Assembly (NCBI GenBank): GCA_947494825.1
Contig: CANLWN010000004.1
Span: 248,001 to 312,000 of the forward strand
Direction: 5' to 3'
Source: an uncultured Flavobacteriaceae bacterium
GTDB lineage: Bacteria; Bacteroidota; Bacteroidia; Flavobacteriales; Flavobacteriaceae
DNA length: 64,000 bases
Each line of letters starts with the position of its first letter. Position 1 is the first letter of the stretch. Position numbers and translations under genes: made by a program. Shown here piece by piece: positions 18,401 to 27,700 of this stretch. The notes below the pieces were generated by a model that was given only the letters and a program-made list of their open reading frames with translations, was not told where the DNA came from and did no database searches.

Positions 18401-18799
18401 ATGGAATACCTGTTTGACAATGCCACGGAAATCCTATTATTGCTTTTTCTCATCATTACCTTTCTACAAAGCGGTATAGACAAAGTGTTCGATTGGGCAG
18501 GAAACCTGGCATGGCTCAAAGGACATTTTGCAGACACCCCTTTTAAGAATATCGTACCGCTGCTATTGGGTGTTGTACTATTGTCCGAGGTAATTGCGGG
18601 CACCCTGTGCGCCATTGGGATATATCAACTGGTCATCCAAGGGAAAGGCACCATGGCACTATATGGGGCCATTATGTCCTGTGTGTCCCTTTTGATGCTG
18701 TTGTTCGGGCAGCGCTTGGCCAAGGATTATGAAGGGGCCAAAACTATTGCGGTCTATTTTGTTCCCGCTGTTTTTCTGGTATTCCTATTGCAGCAATAA
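18401..18799 (+). CDS. DoxX-like small integral membrane protein
   Basis: A 132-residue protein with four predicted membrane helices (about 8-25, 45-67, 75-98, 110-130). The FLQSGIDKVFDWAGNLAWLKGHF segment near the N-terminus resembles the DoxX/DUF4870-type pattern in which a short amphipathic loop follows helix 1. The function of most DoxX-like proteins is unknown; some take part in oxidative stress or quinone chemistry. It lies 10 bp after holB and is presumably co-transcribed, without an obvious functional link. The family call is by topology and weak motif only. Confidence 0.65.
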   Translation: MEYLFDNATEILLLLFLIITFLQSGIDKVFDWAGNLAWLKGHFADTPFKNIVPLLLGVVLLSEVIAGTLCAIGIYQLVIQGKGTMALYGAIMSCVSLLMLLFGQRLAKDYEGAKTIAVYFVPAVFLVFLLQQ

Positions 18800-18813
18800 G
18801 GTAGGCCCTGCAC

Positions 18814-18847
18814 CAAAAAAAAAGCCCCAACGATATCCGTTCGGGCC
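18814..18847 (-). terminator. rho-independent terminator of the OmpH-like gene
   Basis: On the minus strand, GCCC-AACG pairs with CGTT-GGGC (one internal mismatch) around a GATAT loop, followed by a run of nine T. It lies in the 70-bp spacer between convergent genes. Confidence 0.7.
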
Positions 18848-18869
18848 CTGTGGTTTCTAAGTTCCAAGT

Positions 18870-19376
18870 CTATTTCTTATACCCGTCGTTTAATTCCTTC
18901 AGAATCATTTCCGTGAGGTCCTTGGATCCTTCACCATAAAGCACGCTTCCGCTATCTCCTCCGCCAAAGATATAGGTATATCCATTGGTCTTGCCGTATT
19001 CCCTAATGTGCTTTTTTACCTTGCTTACCAAACTGTCCAACTCGGTCTGATTTAAAAGCTGTAATTGTTGCTCCTCCTGTTGTAGTTGCTGACTTATGAA
19101 CTGTCCCTTCTGCTGTAGCACGGCGTACTCTTCCTGTGCTTTCTTTTGGGGCATACCCTGGGCCTTGGTCTGAAAAGCCTGGGCCTCTATTTGAAAGGCT
19201 TGTGATATACTATCCCGCTTTTTTGCAAAGGATTCGGCCTTACCCTTAAACTTGTTGTCGATATCCACTTTTTCCTGGTAGCCTTCCATAAGTTTTATGC
19301 TATCCACAAAAGCTATCTTGTCTTGTTTACAGGACATGAGCCCTAACAGGGCTAAGCCCAATACTATTTTTTTCAT
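18870..19376 (-). CDS. OmpH/Skp-like periplasmic lipoprotein chaperone
   Basis: A 168-residue exported protein. The signal ends LLGLMSCKQ with a lipobox Cys. A Skp-type core follows: a short strand (IAFVDSIKLMEGYQEK), a long helical arm rich in Gln, Lys and Glu (about 45-120), and a return helix and strand (TYIFGGGDSGSVLYGE). Skp/OmpH proteins hold unfolded outer-membrane proteins in the periplasm. Lipid attachment is less common for Skp but occurs in Bacteroidota. The start was moved to the ATG of MKKIVLG, 20 codons inside the longest frame, because it gives a proper signal. Confidence 0.82.
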   Translation of the reverse strand: MKKIVLGLALLGLMSCKQDKIAFVDSIKLMEGYQEKVDIDNKFKGKAESFAKKRDSISQAFQIEAQAFQTKAQGMPQKKAQEEYAVLQQKGQFISQQLQQEEQQLQLLNQTELDSLVSKVKKHIREYGKTNGYTYIFGGGDSGSVLYGEGSKDLTEMILKELNDGYKK

Positions 19377-19473
19377 CCGGTTATATTTTTTATCGGTCAA
19401 ATGCAACGAGTCATTTACTATACGGGTAAGTCCCAACGTTCAGTTATGGCACGTGCTCTCTTTTTAAGTTGCG

Positions 19474-19481
19474 CAAAAATA
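19474..19481 (-). promoter_or_regulatory. candidate -7 box for the OmpH-like gene
   Basis: The minus strand reads TATTTTTG, fitting TAnnTTTG, about 97 nt before the chosen start. This would leave a leader of roughly 90 nt. Confidence 0.3.
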
Positions 19482-19537
19482 GGAAAGCTTTATGGAATTT
19501 TCGTCAATTTATGTCGGCAAAAACCATTTTTTGGGCC

Positions 19538-20668
19538 CTAGTTCCCCAAATCCCTGAAAAAATCCGCGGTCGCCTTTTCCAAAAGTACAGCCGCATGTTC
19601 CATATTATACTGTAGGGATTTTGCAGGGTCACCGCTCTCAATAATATGATCCAGCCCAAGCTCCTGCAGGTTCCGATGTTTCAGATCTAGCTTGCCGCAC
19701 ACCCCTATTACGGGTATGTTAAAGCGAGTGCCCATATCAATTACACCCTTGATCAATTTTCCGTTCAAGGTTTGGTCATCCAGTTTTCCCTCGCCGGTAA
19801 TGATATAGTCTATCCTTATGCTGTTCACCAAGCGGTCTACCCGGGCCAGATCAAGAACAAAATCTACACCACTGATAAACTCGGCCTTTAAAAAAGCTTT
19901 CAATCCGAACGCCGATCCCCCAGCAGCTCCAGCGCCGGGAATGCCGGCCAGATCACTCCCTAAATGTTGTTTCACTGTTTGGTTCAGCTTTATAAGGCCC
20001 CTATCTAGGGTTTTAATGTCTGACGGTCCTGCTCCTTTCTGTTGGGCATAGACATGGGCAGCTCCCTGCACACCGAACAGCGGGTTGTTTACATCGTTAA
20101 TGGCGAAAAAGGAAACCTTGGTAAAACCAGGTGTTCTTGGCCCCTCAATACGTGCCATTTGTTCCAGGTTTCCGCCAACAGGCAGCAATTCCGTTCCATG
20201 TAAATCCAGAAATCGAAAACCCAAAGCCCTGGCCATACCGGTACCACCGTCATTGGTTGCACTTCCCCCAAGCCCCAAATAAATATTTCTGGCCCCTTTG
20301 GCAATAGCGTGTTTGATCTGCAGTCCTGTGCCGTAAGTGGTTGTTTTAAGTGGATTCCGTTCCGCTTCGTCCAAGAGGACCATGCCCGAAGCTGTTGCCA
20401 GTTCTATATAGGCCGATGCAGTTTTGGACTCCCATAGATATGCGGCCTTGATGGGACGGCCCAAGGGGTCTTGGGTGTCTGTAATCATCTGTTGGGTATT
20501 CTTATGGATAGCGACAGCATCCAAAAAACCGTCTCCCCCGTCGGAAGCCAGTACGGAATGAATCTCGGCCTTGGGTCTTACATGACGTATGGCCTTTGAC
20601 AAAGATGCAATAACCTCTTCCGAGGAAAGGGAGCCTTTAAATTTATCTGGGATCAGTAAGATGTTCAT
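19538..20668 (-). CDS. glycerate kinase
   Basis: A 376-residue type II (GarK/GlxK-like) glycerate kinase: ATP-dependent phosphorylation of D-glycerate, usually to 2-phosphoglycerate. Family motifs: ILLIPDKFKGSLSS at the N-terminus, ASDGGDGFLDA (about 42-52), LGLGGSATNDGGTGMARALG in the middle, PGAGAAGGSAFGLKAFL, and DYIITGEGKLDDQTLNGK near the C-terminus. Length is standard. A small open frame overlaps its start by 4 bp. No other glycerate-pathway gene is nearby. Confidence 0.93.
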   Translation of the reverse strand: MNILLIPDKFKGSLSSEEVIASLSKAIRHVRPKAEIHSVLASDGGDGFLDAVAIHKNTQQMITDTQDPLGRPIKAAYLWESKTASAYIELATASGMVLLDEAERNPLKTTTYGTGLQIKHAIAKGARNIYLGLGGSATNDGGTGMARALGFRFLDLHGTELLPVGGNLEQMARIEGPRTPGFTKVSFFAINDVNNPLFGVQGAAHVYAQQKGAGPSDIKTLDRGLIKLNQTVKQHLGSDLAGIPGAGAAGGSAFGLKAFLKAEFISGVDFVLDLARVDRLVNSIRIDYIITGEGKLDDQTLNGKLIKGVIDMGTRFNIPVIGVCGKLDLKHRNLQELGLDHIIESGDPAKSLQYNMEHAAVLLEKATADFFRDLGN

Positions 20669-20865
20669 GATTTAACATTTTGCCGTGCTTCAAGCCGTGC
20701 CAAAAAACATTCTGCCTTCCGTAGAAGTCCTTTAGTCCTCTTAAGTAAAATTGGAGTGTTTTCATATGCGTTGGTGAATTTAAGCGAACTGCTTCTTTCT
20801 TCCCTAAGCGCGTTCGAAAATTGAGCGGAAAAAATCATAGGCCACGAGTGTTTGCTAAAGACCAT
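20665..20865 (-). CDS. doubtful small open frame upstream of glycerate kinase
   Basis: 66 codons ending in an ATGA overlap with the glycerate kinase start, the arrangement seen for coupled genes. The product has no recognised motif; its second half is basic and probably helical (RTKGLLRKAECFLARLEARQ). There is no -7 box directly upstream. It could be a small regulator, a gene remnant or chance. Included only because of the overlap. Confidence 0.25.
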   Translation of the reverse strand: MVFSKHSWPMIFSAQFSNALREERSSSLKFTNAYENTPILLKRTKGLLRKAECFLARLEARQNVKS

Positions 20866-21021
20866 TCAATATAGATAAAATTTATTCCCAAAACCAATTG
20901 TCATTGTTTTTTCTTATTTAAATAGCTTCCTTTTTTGCGCCTCTTTTGGGAAATCTTTTTGCGCCGGCCCCTTCCTATGGCCGACATATCGAAAATGCGT
21001 GAGACGTCCTTAAAACCGTTT

Positions 21022-21849
21022 TTAACCGTTTTTCAACACATATATGTGGGAGGAGTATTCACCGCTGCGCCATGCGCTAAGGTTGGACCGCAAGCCTACC
21101 CAAAATGCCTTCAGCAAATTTTGTTTCCCCGTTTTATATTTTTCGGAAAGCAAGGAAACATAAAAAGCATCATAGCGCATAGGTAAGGTGCACACCAGCT
21201 GCATCCCATGCTCCTCGAATATTTTTTGGATGGCCGTTTTGGAAAAATGCCACAGATGTCTTGGTACGTCATAAGCAGCCCAAAAGTTTTTGTAATATCG
21301 AGCATCGTAGGATTTAAAGTTCGGCACCGCAACGATCAGGGTGCCGTTCTGTGCAAGGACCTTTTTCATTTGGACTATTTGCTCATCCAAATTGGGAAGG
21401 TGCTCCAAGACATGCCAAAGCGTAATCAGTTCATATTCCTGCTTGGGCAAAAGGTGTAGCTCTGGCACCAAGGTCAACCCCTTCGCAGCTGCCAATTGTA
21501 CCGCTTTTTGGTTGGGTTCCACTCCAGACACCTCGTAGTTCCCACGCTTTGCAGCCAGCAAAAAATCGCCCGTGCCCGCACCAATGTCCAAGAGGCTTTT
21601 TTTTGATTGCGTATAGGTGTCCAACAGTTTTACCTTCTTGCGAAGGCTTCGCTTCTTTATCTGCTGATAAATACGATCCACAAAACTTTTATTGGCGTCG
21701 GTATGCGATATATAGGCCTCGCTTTCGTAATACTTTTTCAGGTCGCTGGGCTGTGGCTTCGTAATGAGCATATCCAACTCGGTATCGTGCACCAATTCAA
21801 ACCCTTCGCCGGAAATGGAATGATCCTTAGTCTTTAAAAACAGTTTCAT
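21022..21849 (-). CDS. class I SAM-dependent methyltransferase
   Basis: A 275-residue protein of the Methyltransf_23 type. The SAM-binding motif I is LLDIGAGTGDFLLAA (about 75-89), followed by the acidic loop GVEPNQ. LITLWHVLEHLPNLDEQI and VLAQNGTLIVAVPN are the typical middle motifs. The N-terminal ~70 residues lack a zinc-type Cys motif. Close relatives often modify lipids, sugars or quinones; the substrate is unknown. Its start overlaps the end of the upstream lipoprotein gene by 23 bp, so they are probably co-translated. Confidence 0.85.
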   Translation of the reverse strand: MKLFLKTKDHSISGEGFELVHDTELDMLITKPQPSDLKKYYESEAYISHTDANKSFVDRIYQQIKKRSLRKKVKLLDTYTQSKKSLLDIGAGTGDFLLAAKRGNYEVSGVEPNQKAVQLAAAKGLTLVPELHLLPKQEYELITLWHVLEHLPNLDEQIVQMKKVLAQNGTLIVAVPNFKSYDARYYKNFWAAYDVPRHLWHFSKTAIQKIFEEHGMQLVCTLPMRYDAFYVSLLSEKYKTGKQNLLKAFWVGLRSNLSAWRSGEYSSHIYVLKNG

Positions 21850-22369
21850 GATAGTTGTGGGTGGACAAATACTCTTCCTTTAAAGTCCGAAGATAGTTCA
21901 AAACCAAACTTCTTGAAAGGGAATTTTCATGTAAACAGTCGTTCTCATCATCGCTGTACACCTCAATAGCCAAGTACCAATTCCCCTCCCTAGTGCTGTG
22001 CACCTCTTCCAGCAGGGGATCCATCTCGGCCTGATCCAACAGGCCGTCAATCATAATCGGGATAAGATTAATGGTCTTGGTGGGTATTTCCACCTCATAA
22101 AAGGAAAAGAAAAACTGTTTGCCCTTTATGCGAAAAGGGACATCGTCATACACTTGCTGATGTTCAAGAGCGAATTTTGTGTTGACGTAATCGTAAAAGG
22201 CATTGGCCTCCTTAGGGTCTTCAAAGATGAACATTTGACGTTTGGGCAAACTTCTTTTGAACCGTTTTCCCTGGGTGATTTTGTGATCCTTGATCTTTGG
22301 TGCTATCCTTAGTGGAATGCAGGAACCAAAAAGGACAAAGGACAATAAAAGGAGTAGTGTTTTTTTCAT
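21827..22369 (-). CDS. putative lipoprotein of unknown function
   Basis: A 180-residue exported protein. It starts MKKTLLLLLSFVLFGSCIP, a clear lipoprotein signal with a lipobox Cys. The mature part begins basic (KIKDHKITQGKRFKRSLPK) and has alternating hydrophobic strands, with PFRIKGKQFFFSFYEVEIPT in the middle. I do not recognise the family. The start was set at the ATG giving this signal, 10 codons inside the longest frame. It sits between mnmG and the methyltransferase, overlapping the latter by 23 bp. Confidence 0.65.
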   Translation of the reverse strand: MKKTLLLLLSFVLFGSCIPLRIAPKIKDHKITQGKRFKRSLPKRQMFIFEDPKEANAFYDYVNTKFALEHQQVYDDVPFRIKGKQFFFSFYEVEIPTKTINLIPIMIDGLLDQAEMDPLLEEVHSTREGNWYLAIEVYSDDENDCLHENSLSRSLVLNYLRTLKEEYLSTHNYHETVFKD

Positions 22370-22445
22370 TTTGGCTTGGTGTTTCCCTAGGCTCAACACC
22401 TATCAAAAACCAAACCAAAGCCCTTCTTTTTGGGAATGTACCCTC

Positions 22446-22465
22446 AATGTTCCACGTGGAACATT
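22446..22465. promoter_or_regulatory. parS-like ParB-binding palindrome, downstream of mnmG
   Basis: A perfect 20-bp palindrome, AATGTTCCACGTGGAACATT, whose 16-bp core TGTTCCACGTGGAACA fits the chromosomal parS pattern TGTTnCACGTGnAACA. It lies 3 bp beyond the mnmG stop codon in the 99-bp gap before the lipoprotein gene. A second copy of the core is found 1.9 kb away at 24349. Confidence 0.8.
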
Positions 22466-22468
22466 CTG

Positions 22469-24337
22469 CTATCTGCCCATAAAAACCAATAAAATGCTGA
22501 TGTCGCTAGGGGATACCCCGCTAATTCTGGAAGCCTGGGATATCGTTACCGGACGTATGGCGCTAAGCTTTTCCCGTGCTTCAAAGGAGAGGGATTTAAG
22601 CTTGGAGTAATCAAAATCAGCGGGGATCTTGATGTTTTCCAACCGCTGCAGTTTGTCCGCATTGTTTTTTTCCTTTTCAATATAGCCCGCATACTTGACC
22701 TGTATCTCCGCCTGTTCCATCACTTCTCTGTCCAAATCCTTTTCCGACACAAAACTGGACACCTTTTCCAATTGCATCATATGATCCATGGTTACCTTGG
22801 GCCTTGAAAAAACCTTGAACATTTTGTCGGATTGTTTTACCGGGGAAGAAGAAACACTTTCCAAGATCGGATTGATGTCTTCCGGCAGTACGCTGGTGTC
22901 CCTAAAAAATTTTACAAAAACGTCGGATTTGCGACGTTTCTCCTCCATACGCTTAAGACGCTCTTCCCTGGCCAAACCGATTTCATGACTTTTCGGGGTA
23001 AGCCGTAGGTCTGCATTATCCTGCCGCAATAAGGTACGGTATTCCGCTCTGGAGGTAAACATTCTATAGGGTTCTTCCGTTCCTTTCGTAATCAGGTCGT
23101 CAATAAGCACCCCTATATAGGCCTCGTCCCTGCGGAGCACAAAGGGGTCCTTTTCATTAATCTTAAGGTGTGCATTGATGCCGGACATAAGCCCCTGCGA
23201 GGCTGCTTCCTCGTAACCTGTGGTGCCATTAATCTGTCCTGCAAAATACAGGTTTTCCACCAGCTTGGTCTCCAAAGTGTGCCTTAGCTGCGTTGGAGGA
23301 AAGTAGTCATATTCTATCGCATAGCCAGGTCGGAAAAATTTAACCTTCTCAAAGCCTTTAACGGACTTCAACGCCTTGTACTGTACATCTTCCGGCAAGG
23401 AAGTGGAAAACCCATTGACATAAACCTCAACCGTATGCCACCCTTCCGGCTCTACAAAAATCTGGTGGCTGTCCTTATCCGCAAAACGATTGATCTTATC
23501 CTCAATGGATGGGCAGTAACGCGGGCCAATGCTCTTAATCCGTCCATTGAACATGGGTGAGCGGTCAAAGCCTTCGCGTAACAGCTCATGTACCGTCGCA
23601 CTGGTATGGGTCATATGGCAGTCCCGTTGCGCTTTTAAAACAGAGGTCTCCAAATACGAAAACTTCTCCGGATTGGTATCACCGGGTTGGGGGATCATCT
23701 TGGTATAGTCAAGTGACCGCCCATCTACCCTGGGCGGTGTACCGGTTTTCATTCGGCCGCTATCAAACCCAAAATCCACCAATTGTTCCGTTATTCCCGT
23801 GGCCGCCTTTTCCCCTGCGCGTCCGCCACCGAACTGCTTTTCCCCAATATGGATGAGTCCATTTAAAAATGTTCCGTTTGTCAGGACCACGGCCTTGGCC
23901 CTAACATCAATTCCAAGGGACGTTCTTACGCCCACAACCCGTGTGCCCTCCACTAATAAACCGGACACCATCTCCTGGTAAAAATCCACATTCGGAGTGC
24001 CCTCCAATGCCAGTCTCCATTCCTCTGCAAAGCGCATACGGTCGTTCTGGGCCCTTGGACTCCACATGGCGGGACCCTTGGATTTGTTCAACATTTTAAA
24101 CTGGATAGCCGAATGGTCTGTAATAATGCCGCTATAACCCCCTAGTGCATCTATCTCACGTACAATTTGTCCTTTTGCAATTCCGCCCATAGCTGGGTTG
24201 CATGACATTTGCCCTATGGTCTGCAAATTCATGGTAATCAACAGGGTCTTGGACCCCATATTGGCAGCCGCGGCCGCGGCTTCCGCACCAGCATGCCCCC
24301 CGCCTACTACAATAATATCGTACGCCTTTTCAAACAT
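22469..24337 (-). CDS. mnmG: tRNA uridine-5-carboxymethylaminomethyl modification enzyme, FAD subunit
   Basis: A 622-residue FAD protein that, with MnmE, places carboxymethylaminomethyl groups on the wobble uridine of several tRNAs. The dinucleotide fold VVGGGHAGAEAA is at the N-terminus. CNPAMGGIAKGQIVREIDA, GTFLNGLIHIG, LKTGTPPR-type (MKTGTPPRVDGRS) and FAGQINGTTGYEEAA are canonical. The start was taken at MFEKAYD, 11 codons inside the longest frame, because the earlier codons overlap the parS-like site and the ybeY end. Also known as gidA. parS-like palindromes sit immediately at both ends. Confidence 0.96.
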   Translation of the reverse strand: MFEKAYDIIVVGGGHAGAEAAAAAANMGSKTLLITMNLQTIGQMSCNPAMGGIAKGQIVREIDALGGYSGIITDHSAIQFKMLNKSKGPAMWSPRAQNDRMRFAEEWRLALEGTPNVDFYQEMVSGLLVEGTRVVGVRTSLGIDVRAKAVVLTNGTFLNGLIHIGEKQFGGGRAGEKAATGITEQLVDFGFDSGRMKTGTPPRVDGRSLDYTKMIPQPGDTNPEKFSYLETSVLKAQRDCHMTHTSATVHELLREGFDRSPMFNGRIKSIGPRYCPSIEDKINRFADKDSHQIFVEPEGWHTVEVYVNGFSTSLPEDVQYKALKSVKGFEKVKFFRPGYAIEYDYFPPTQLRHTLETKLVENLYFAGQINGTTGYEEAASQGLMSGINAHLKINEKDPFVLRRDEAYIGVLIDDLITKGTEEPYRMFTSRAEYRTLLRQDNADLRLTPKSHEIGLAREERLKRMEEKRRKSDVFVKFFRDTSVLPEDINPILESVSSSPVKQSDKMFKVFSRPKVTMDHMMQLEKVSSFVSEKDLDREVMEQAEIQVKYAGYIEKEKNNADKLQRLENIKIPADFDYSKLKSLSFEAREKLSAIRPVTISQASRISGVSPSDISILLVFMGR

Positions 24338-24344
24338 AATCTTT

Positions 24345-24764
24345 CTAATGTTCCACGTGGAACAATGCAATCATTTCGTTTTCCTTGTTCCGCATCAAGG
24401 TCTTATCCTCATCGGTCTTATCCCTATACCCCATCAAATGAAGCACCCCATGCACCATGACCCGTAACACTTCCTCTCGAAAGGAAACACCATAAGTTGC
24501 TGCGTTTTCCCTTAAGCGGTCTGTGGAAATAAAGATGTCCCCAGACAGTTTCTCGCCCTCCGTGTAATCAAAGGTGATAATATCGGTAAAGGTGTCGTGG
24601 TCCAGGTATTTCTTATTCATCTCCAACATAGATTCATCCGAACAAAAAATATAGGTCAGCGGTCCAAGATCCCGTGTCTCCGCCTTAATTACCCTAGTAA
24701 TCCAATCGGTAAAGTGTTTTTCCCCTTCCAGCTTAAAATCCGTCTGGTAATGATACTCAATCAT
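24345..24764 (-). CDS. ybeY: endoribonuclease YbeY (rRNA maturation factor)
   Basis: A 139-residue metal-dependent RNase involved in 16S rRNA 3' maturation and ribosome quality control. It has the family segment ITFDYTEGEKLSGDIFIS and the metal site HGVLHLMGYRD. The first two His are present but the third ligand position of the usual HGxLHLxGyDH motif is Asp, which I recall as common in Bacteroidota. The last codons, FHVEH-stop, are written with the parS-like palindrome. It overlaps the DUF4175-like gene by 8 bp and precedes mnmG by 7 bp. Confidence 0.93.
   Translation of the reverse strand: MIEYHYQTDFKLEGEKHFTDWITRVIKAETRDLGPLTYIFCSDESMLEMNKKYLDHDTFTDIITFDYTEGEKLSGDIFISTDRLRENAATYGVSFREEVLRVMVHGVLHLMGYRDKTDEDKTLMRNKENEMIALFHVEH
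24349..24364. promoter_or_regulatory. parS-like ParB-binding palindrome, inside the ybeY 3' end
   Basis: A perfect 16-bp palindrome TGTTCCACGTGGAACA, identical to the core at 22450. It encodes the C-terminal residues of YbeY and lies 12 bp upstream of the chosen mnmG ATG. With the other copy it brackets mnmG. Confidence 0.8.
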
Positions 24765-27700
24765 TTTTCCTAAAATAGTTCTTCACCTTGTTCTGGAAAA
24801 TTTGCTGCAAAGGTAGTGCTTGCCTGCTTAAAATCTCTATTTCATTGCGATAATTCTCAAGCAGCTCCGGTTTCGTGGTCACTGGGTTTTGAAAGGTATT
24901 CTTGTTGGTGTTGCTCTCCCGTTCCGGCTTTTTGCCTTGCTTTAGGGCGGCATTTTCCAACTTCAGAAGCTCATATTGAATCCGATTTACCTTGTTCAAC
25001 GCCCGTTCGGTAAAACCATTCTCGAGCAAGTCGCGCTCAAAATCCTCCATCTGTTGAATAAGTCGCTGCGCCAATTGCTTATCCCTTGTACGTATCATAT
25101 CCTCAAGCTGCTGCTCCAATTGCTCCCGCAAGCGTTGCTGCTCCTTGTAAATTTCATAAATCTCCTTCAGCTCTTGTTCGCTCTTACCATCTCCTCCGGA
25201 CTGGGTGCCCTGCTGCTTTCCTTCCTGGCCATCACCGCTTTCCCCATTTTCACCCTGGCCCTGACCTTTTTTATCACCTTCCCCCTTCTTGTCACCCTCT
25301 CCTTCACCCGATTCCCCGGATCCTTTGGAACTGCCAGATTTTCCCCTTTCTCCCATCTTCTCCTGTAGCTCTCCCTGGCCCTTAATAATATCCGGAAGTT
25401 GAAATCCCTCGGAACTATTGCCCGATCCCGCGCCCGGCTTCATACTCTGCTGCATATTGTCCAAAACATTTGCCAAAAAGTCGGCCAAGCTATTGGAAGC
25501 CGTTAATATGCGTTGTTGGTAAGCCACTCCCTGATACATTTGGCGTTCTGCCATACTTTCCAGAGCCTTATCCGTGTTATAGTAGACCTCCGTAATCTGT
25601 TCGTTTACAAACTCAGCCAATTCCGCCCGGCGCAACGACAACGCAAACAAACTGTCATCCACATGCTCAAAAAGCTCCCTCAACTGCTGTTGCTGGCGCA
25701 CGCTACTTGAAAAATGCGCAATGTTGGTATCCGCACCTTCCAAACTATCGTACAGGGCCTCTTGTTTAAAAGAAAAAGTCACCAAGTTGTCCAAAATTTG
25801 CCGTAGCATCTCGGCGTCCTCGGTAATACTTGATCCCCCTCCGCCGGAAGCGGACTGCTGCAACTGTTCGCTCATCTCCTTCATCTTCTCGGCAGCCGAT
25901 TTCTGCTTTTGGGCCGCTTTGTTGGCATCATTCTTCTTTTCTCCTTCCGCCTGGGGGCTCTCCCCTTTCTCTTGTTTCCCCAACTCCTCCAATGCCTCCT
26001 GTTGGTCCTTTTTGATACCCTCCTGTTTGGCCTTATCGAAATCAATATTTAAGGGCTTCTTTAAATTCTTGTTGTCCTTTTTCAATTCCTCCATCTCCTT
26101 TGCAAGTTCCTCGAATGCCTTATTGAGATCCGACTGCTCCTTTTTCTCACTACCGTCACGCTCCTTTTCCGCAGCGGCCTGTTGCTTTTCCGCCAAGCGT
26201 TCCAAATCTCTGGCCAATTGTGCAGTCTTTTCGGTAACATAGTACCTTTTGGTGAGCTCCAATAACTGCTCCAGACCTCGCTCACTATTCTGCTGTTTCT
26301 TGCCCAGTTCCTCCAAACGCTTAGTAAGCTCCTCCTTGTCTATTTTATCCGCAATCTTGTTTAACTCCTCCAAGAGCTTCTCATTTTTTTGTGCCTCCAA
26401 TTCCTGTCGTTCCAATCGCTCTTTCATTAACTCGCTTAGCCGATCGTCCTTCTTTAAGTTCTCTTTGAGCTGTTTGCTGAACTTTTGCATCAGATTTTCT
26501 TGCCGCTGCTGTTTCTGAAGAAAATCCTTTATCTTATTTTGGTCGTTGAAGTTCAAAAGGTTCTTTTCACGTTGTTCCTTATTAATCTGCTTTAAGGTCT
26601 CCTTTTGTTCCTTAAACTTCTCCAAAGACCTATCCATATTGGATATGACCGATTGTTGAAAATCTAACTGCTTGTTTTTCAGTTGGTTACTATCCAAAAC
26701 TGCAAAATTAAAGGTGCGGGTACGCGCCGTTTTGCCCTTGTGCAAGGCATCATTATCCGTTGCTTGGAAATAAAAACTGTAGGCCCTGCCCGCCTCCAGA
26801 TCGAGGCCTGATGGGAATGTATAGTAGAATTGATCTACGTTGGTACCCGGTCTGCCAAGTTCTAAAACCTGTGTGCTCTTTGGGTCTTGGTCCGGATAAC
26901 ACACCAAGGAAATGGAGCGTATCTTATAATCATCGGAAGCTTCCCCGACATAATAGGAAATGTTGGGATTTAAGGAATCCAAAACCTGGGAAGCCCTAAT
27001 AAGCGGATAGGCGTCCTTAACCACATTAAAATTATAATCCAGCGTTTCATAATCCCTCACATTTTCATTGGAAGTGGTCAATTGATAGGGAAAATCCGCA
27101 AAGATCCGTTTTGACAGGGTGAACTCGTTCCCCTGTTTTTCAAATTGTAAGGTGGTGTCCCGGATCGTTAACCCAATCCTGTCCGTATGCCGTCCGGCTA
27201 TGGACCAGCTTACCCGGGTGCCCTCAGGAAAAGTCGCGTTCCCCGTGCTTTTAATGGTCTGTGTGGGTTTGTTGGTGTAGTCCGGATAGTCCAAGATTAA
27301 CTTAAAGTCTTGGATAGAGGGTGTTTTCAAGACGTTTAACGTATAGGTCCCGGATTTGATCCCATTAGCGGAAAAATAAAATTCCACGCCTTGTAAGGGG
27401 GGCGAAAAGACATATTGATATGCTCCGTTCTCTTCCTGCAAAAACAACTCTTTGCCATTAACGACCATGGATATGCCCTCAGGTTTTACCTCCCCTACCG
27501 TGGTGACCCTGGCCGTATAGGTCTCGCTCTCCAGCACATCCAAGTTCTCCGACAGGAAATTAAAACGGAAGGGTGCGGGCGGCTCATAGGCCAGATCGTA
27601 ATTTACCACCCGGTCATAAGAACCAAAAAAGGAACTAAGGTTTCCAGAAAGCCAGATAGCGGCAAAAATTAAGAGGGGTATTGCCAAAAACTTAAGGTAT

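Noticed and set aside
23557-23856. 99-codon plus-strand frame over mnmG
   Set aside because: Antisense to conserved mnmG codons and without any recognisable feature.
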